Shown here in pieces: positions 5,305-5,765 of a DNA stretch of 5,765 bases. The stretch's first letter is position 1. The number at the start of each line of letters is the position of its first letter. Where the stretch lies: the NCBI GenBank assembly GCA_946497375.1, contig CAMMKE010000066.1:1-5765 (forward strand), given 5' to 3'. The notes below the pieces were generated by a model. It was not told where the DNA came from, searched no databases, and was given only the letters and a program-made list of their open reading frames with translations. The translations under genes and the position numbers were made by a program. Source of the DNA: an uncultured Mycoplasmatota bacterium (lineage in GTDB: Bacteria > Bacillota_I > Bacilli_A > RF39 > UBA660).

Positions 5305-5765
5305 ATGAAGTTAAAAATTAGAGCTGATAAAGATGATTTAATGATTTTTGCTGTCTTTGCCTTGTTTTTGCTTTATATTGTAGCGATTGGTATTGTTAAT
5401 TTACATTCTTTTGCTACTGAAGGGTATTTTAGTGGCTTAAATCCATTACCCGCTTTTACTCCTAAATTTTTATGGATGACTTTACTTATTTATTTTGCTG
5501 CTTTAATAGGAATGCTTGTTAGTGTTAAGTCCTATTTCTTTGAATTTGAAAAAGGGGTAGGAATTACTACTGAAAAAAAAGATAAAGGTTATTCTAGATG
5601 GGCTAAAGAAAAAGAAATAAAGGCAGAAGAAGATATTGCTATGGTTAATCCAGAACAGGAATATAGCAGTGTAGCAGGAGTGCCCTTAATTTTAAAAGAC
5701 CATGAGGCTTGGGTTGATAATGGAGAATATCATACTTTAGTTATTGGTTCTACTGGTTCTGGTAA
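5305..5765 (+). CDS. virD4: VirD4/TraG-type coupling protein, N-terminal part (3' end cut by window edge)
   Basis: The T4SS coupling ATPase brings the relaxase-DNA complex to the channel. Of 153 visible residues, two membrane helices lie at about 12-33 and 54-74 with a short outside loop between them, the usual VirD4/TraG anchor. A cytoplasmic part follows containing KGYSRWAKEKEIK (94-106), which resembles the G-x-A-R-W-A-x-x-x-E-hydrophobic segment ahead of the nucleotide-binding domain in TraG-type proteins. It ends with HTLVIGSTGSG (143-153), a Walker A motif whose Lys codon begins with the last two bases of the window (AA). The frame stays open to base 5765, so the rest of the gene is outside. 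The start is fixed by TGGAGGAG. The gene has its own promoter, 77 bases after the second lipoprotein gene. A VirB4 identity is excluded by the two membrane helices and the early Walker A. Confidence 0.92.
   Translation, partial: MKLKIRADKDDLMIFAVFALFLLYIVAIGIVNLHSFATEGYFSGLNPLPAFTPKFLWMTLLIYFAALIGMLVSVKSYFFEFEKGVGITTEKKDKGYSRWAKEKEIKAEEDIAMVNPEQEYSSVAGVPLILKDHEAWVDNGEYHTLVIGSTGSG

Overview
The window is a stretch of a Gram-positive-type conjugation (type IV secretion, T4SS) operon from a very AT-rich bacterium. Base composition is roughly 30 % G+C by eye, with Asn/Lys/Ile-rich proteins, A/T-ending codons, Shine-Dalgarno sites, lipobox-type lipoproteins and membrane-tethered peptidoglycan hydrolases. 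Together these suggest a Bacillota (Firmicutes) or related low-GC lineage, possibly an uncultured gut member. I cannot name the genus. The standard code is adequate: the five visible stops are TAG or TAA, Trp is always TGG, and no TGA needs reading through. The organism and the idea that this is an integrative conjugative element or plasmid are inferences from gene content; no recombinase, relaxase, origin or att site lies inside the window.

Layout, all on the + strand: (1) 1-834, the C-terminal part of a VirB4/TraE-type ATPase, cut by the left edge; (2) 873-2423, a membrane-anchored bifunctional wall hydrolase (glucosaminidase plus CHAP); (3) 2433-3110, a lipoprotein with a C-terminal membrane helix; (4) 3144-4523, a membrane-anchored NlpC/P60-like hydrolase with a long Asn/Lys-rich cytoplasmic tail; (5) 4526-5227, a second lipoprotein of the same family as gene 3; (6) 5305 to the right edge, the N-terminal part of a VirD4/TraG-type coupling protein, cut just at its Walker A motif. 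Genes 2 to 5 are tightly packed (gaps of 2 to 33 bases) and look cotranscribed with virB4. A good extended -10 promoter sits in the 77-base gap before gene 6, so the coupling protein can probably be transcribed on its own as well.

Working picture: VirB4 powers assembly of the transfer channel, the two hydrolases open the peptidoglycan locally, and VirD4 brings in the DNA-relaxase substrate. The most notable feature is that hydrolase plus lipoprotein occurs twice in a row. The hydrolases have different catalytic domains, while the lipoproteins are clear but old paralogues sharing an ENNAD-x-VNGN-x-YTW motif. This suggests each lipoprotein serves a neighbouring hydrolase as a partner, anchor or control factor, which I do not know to be described. 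No tRNA, rRNA, CRISPR array, insertion sequence or convincing terminator was seen. No gene-free stretch exceeds 77 bases.
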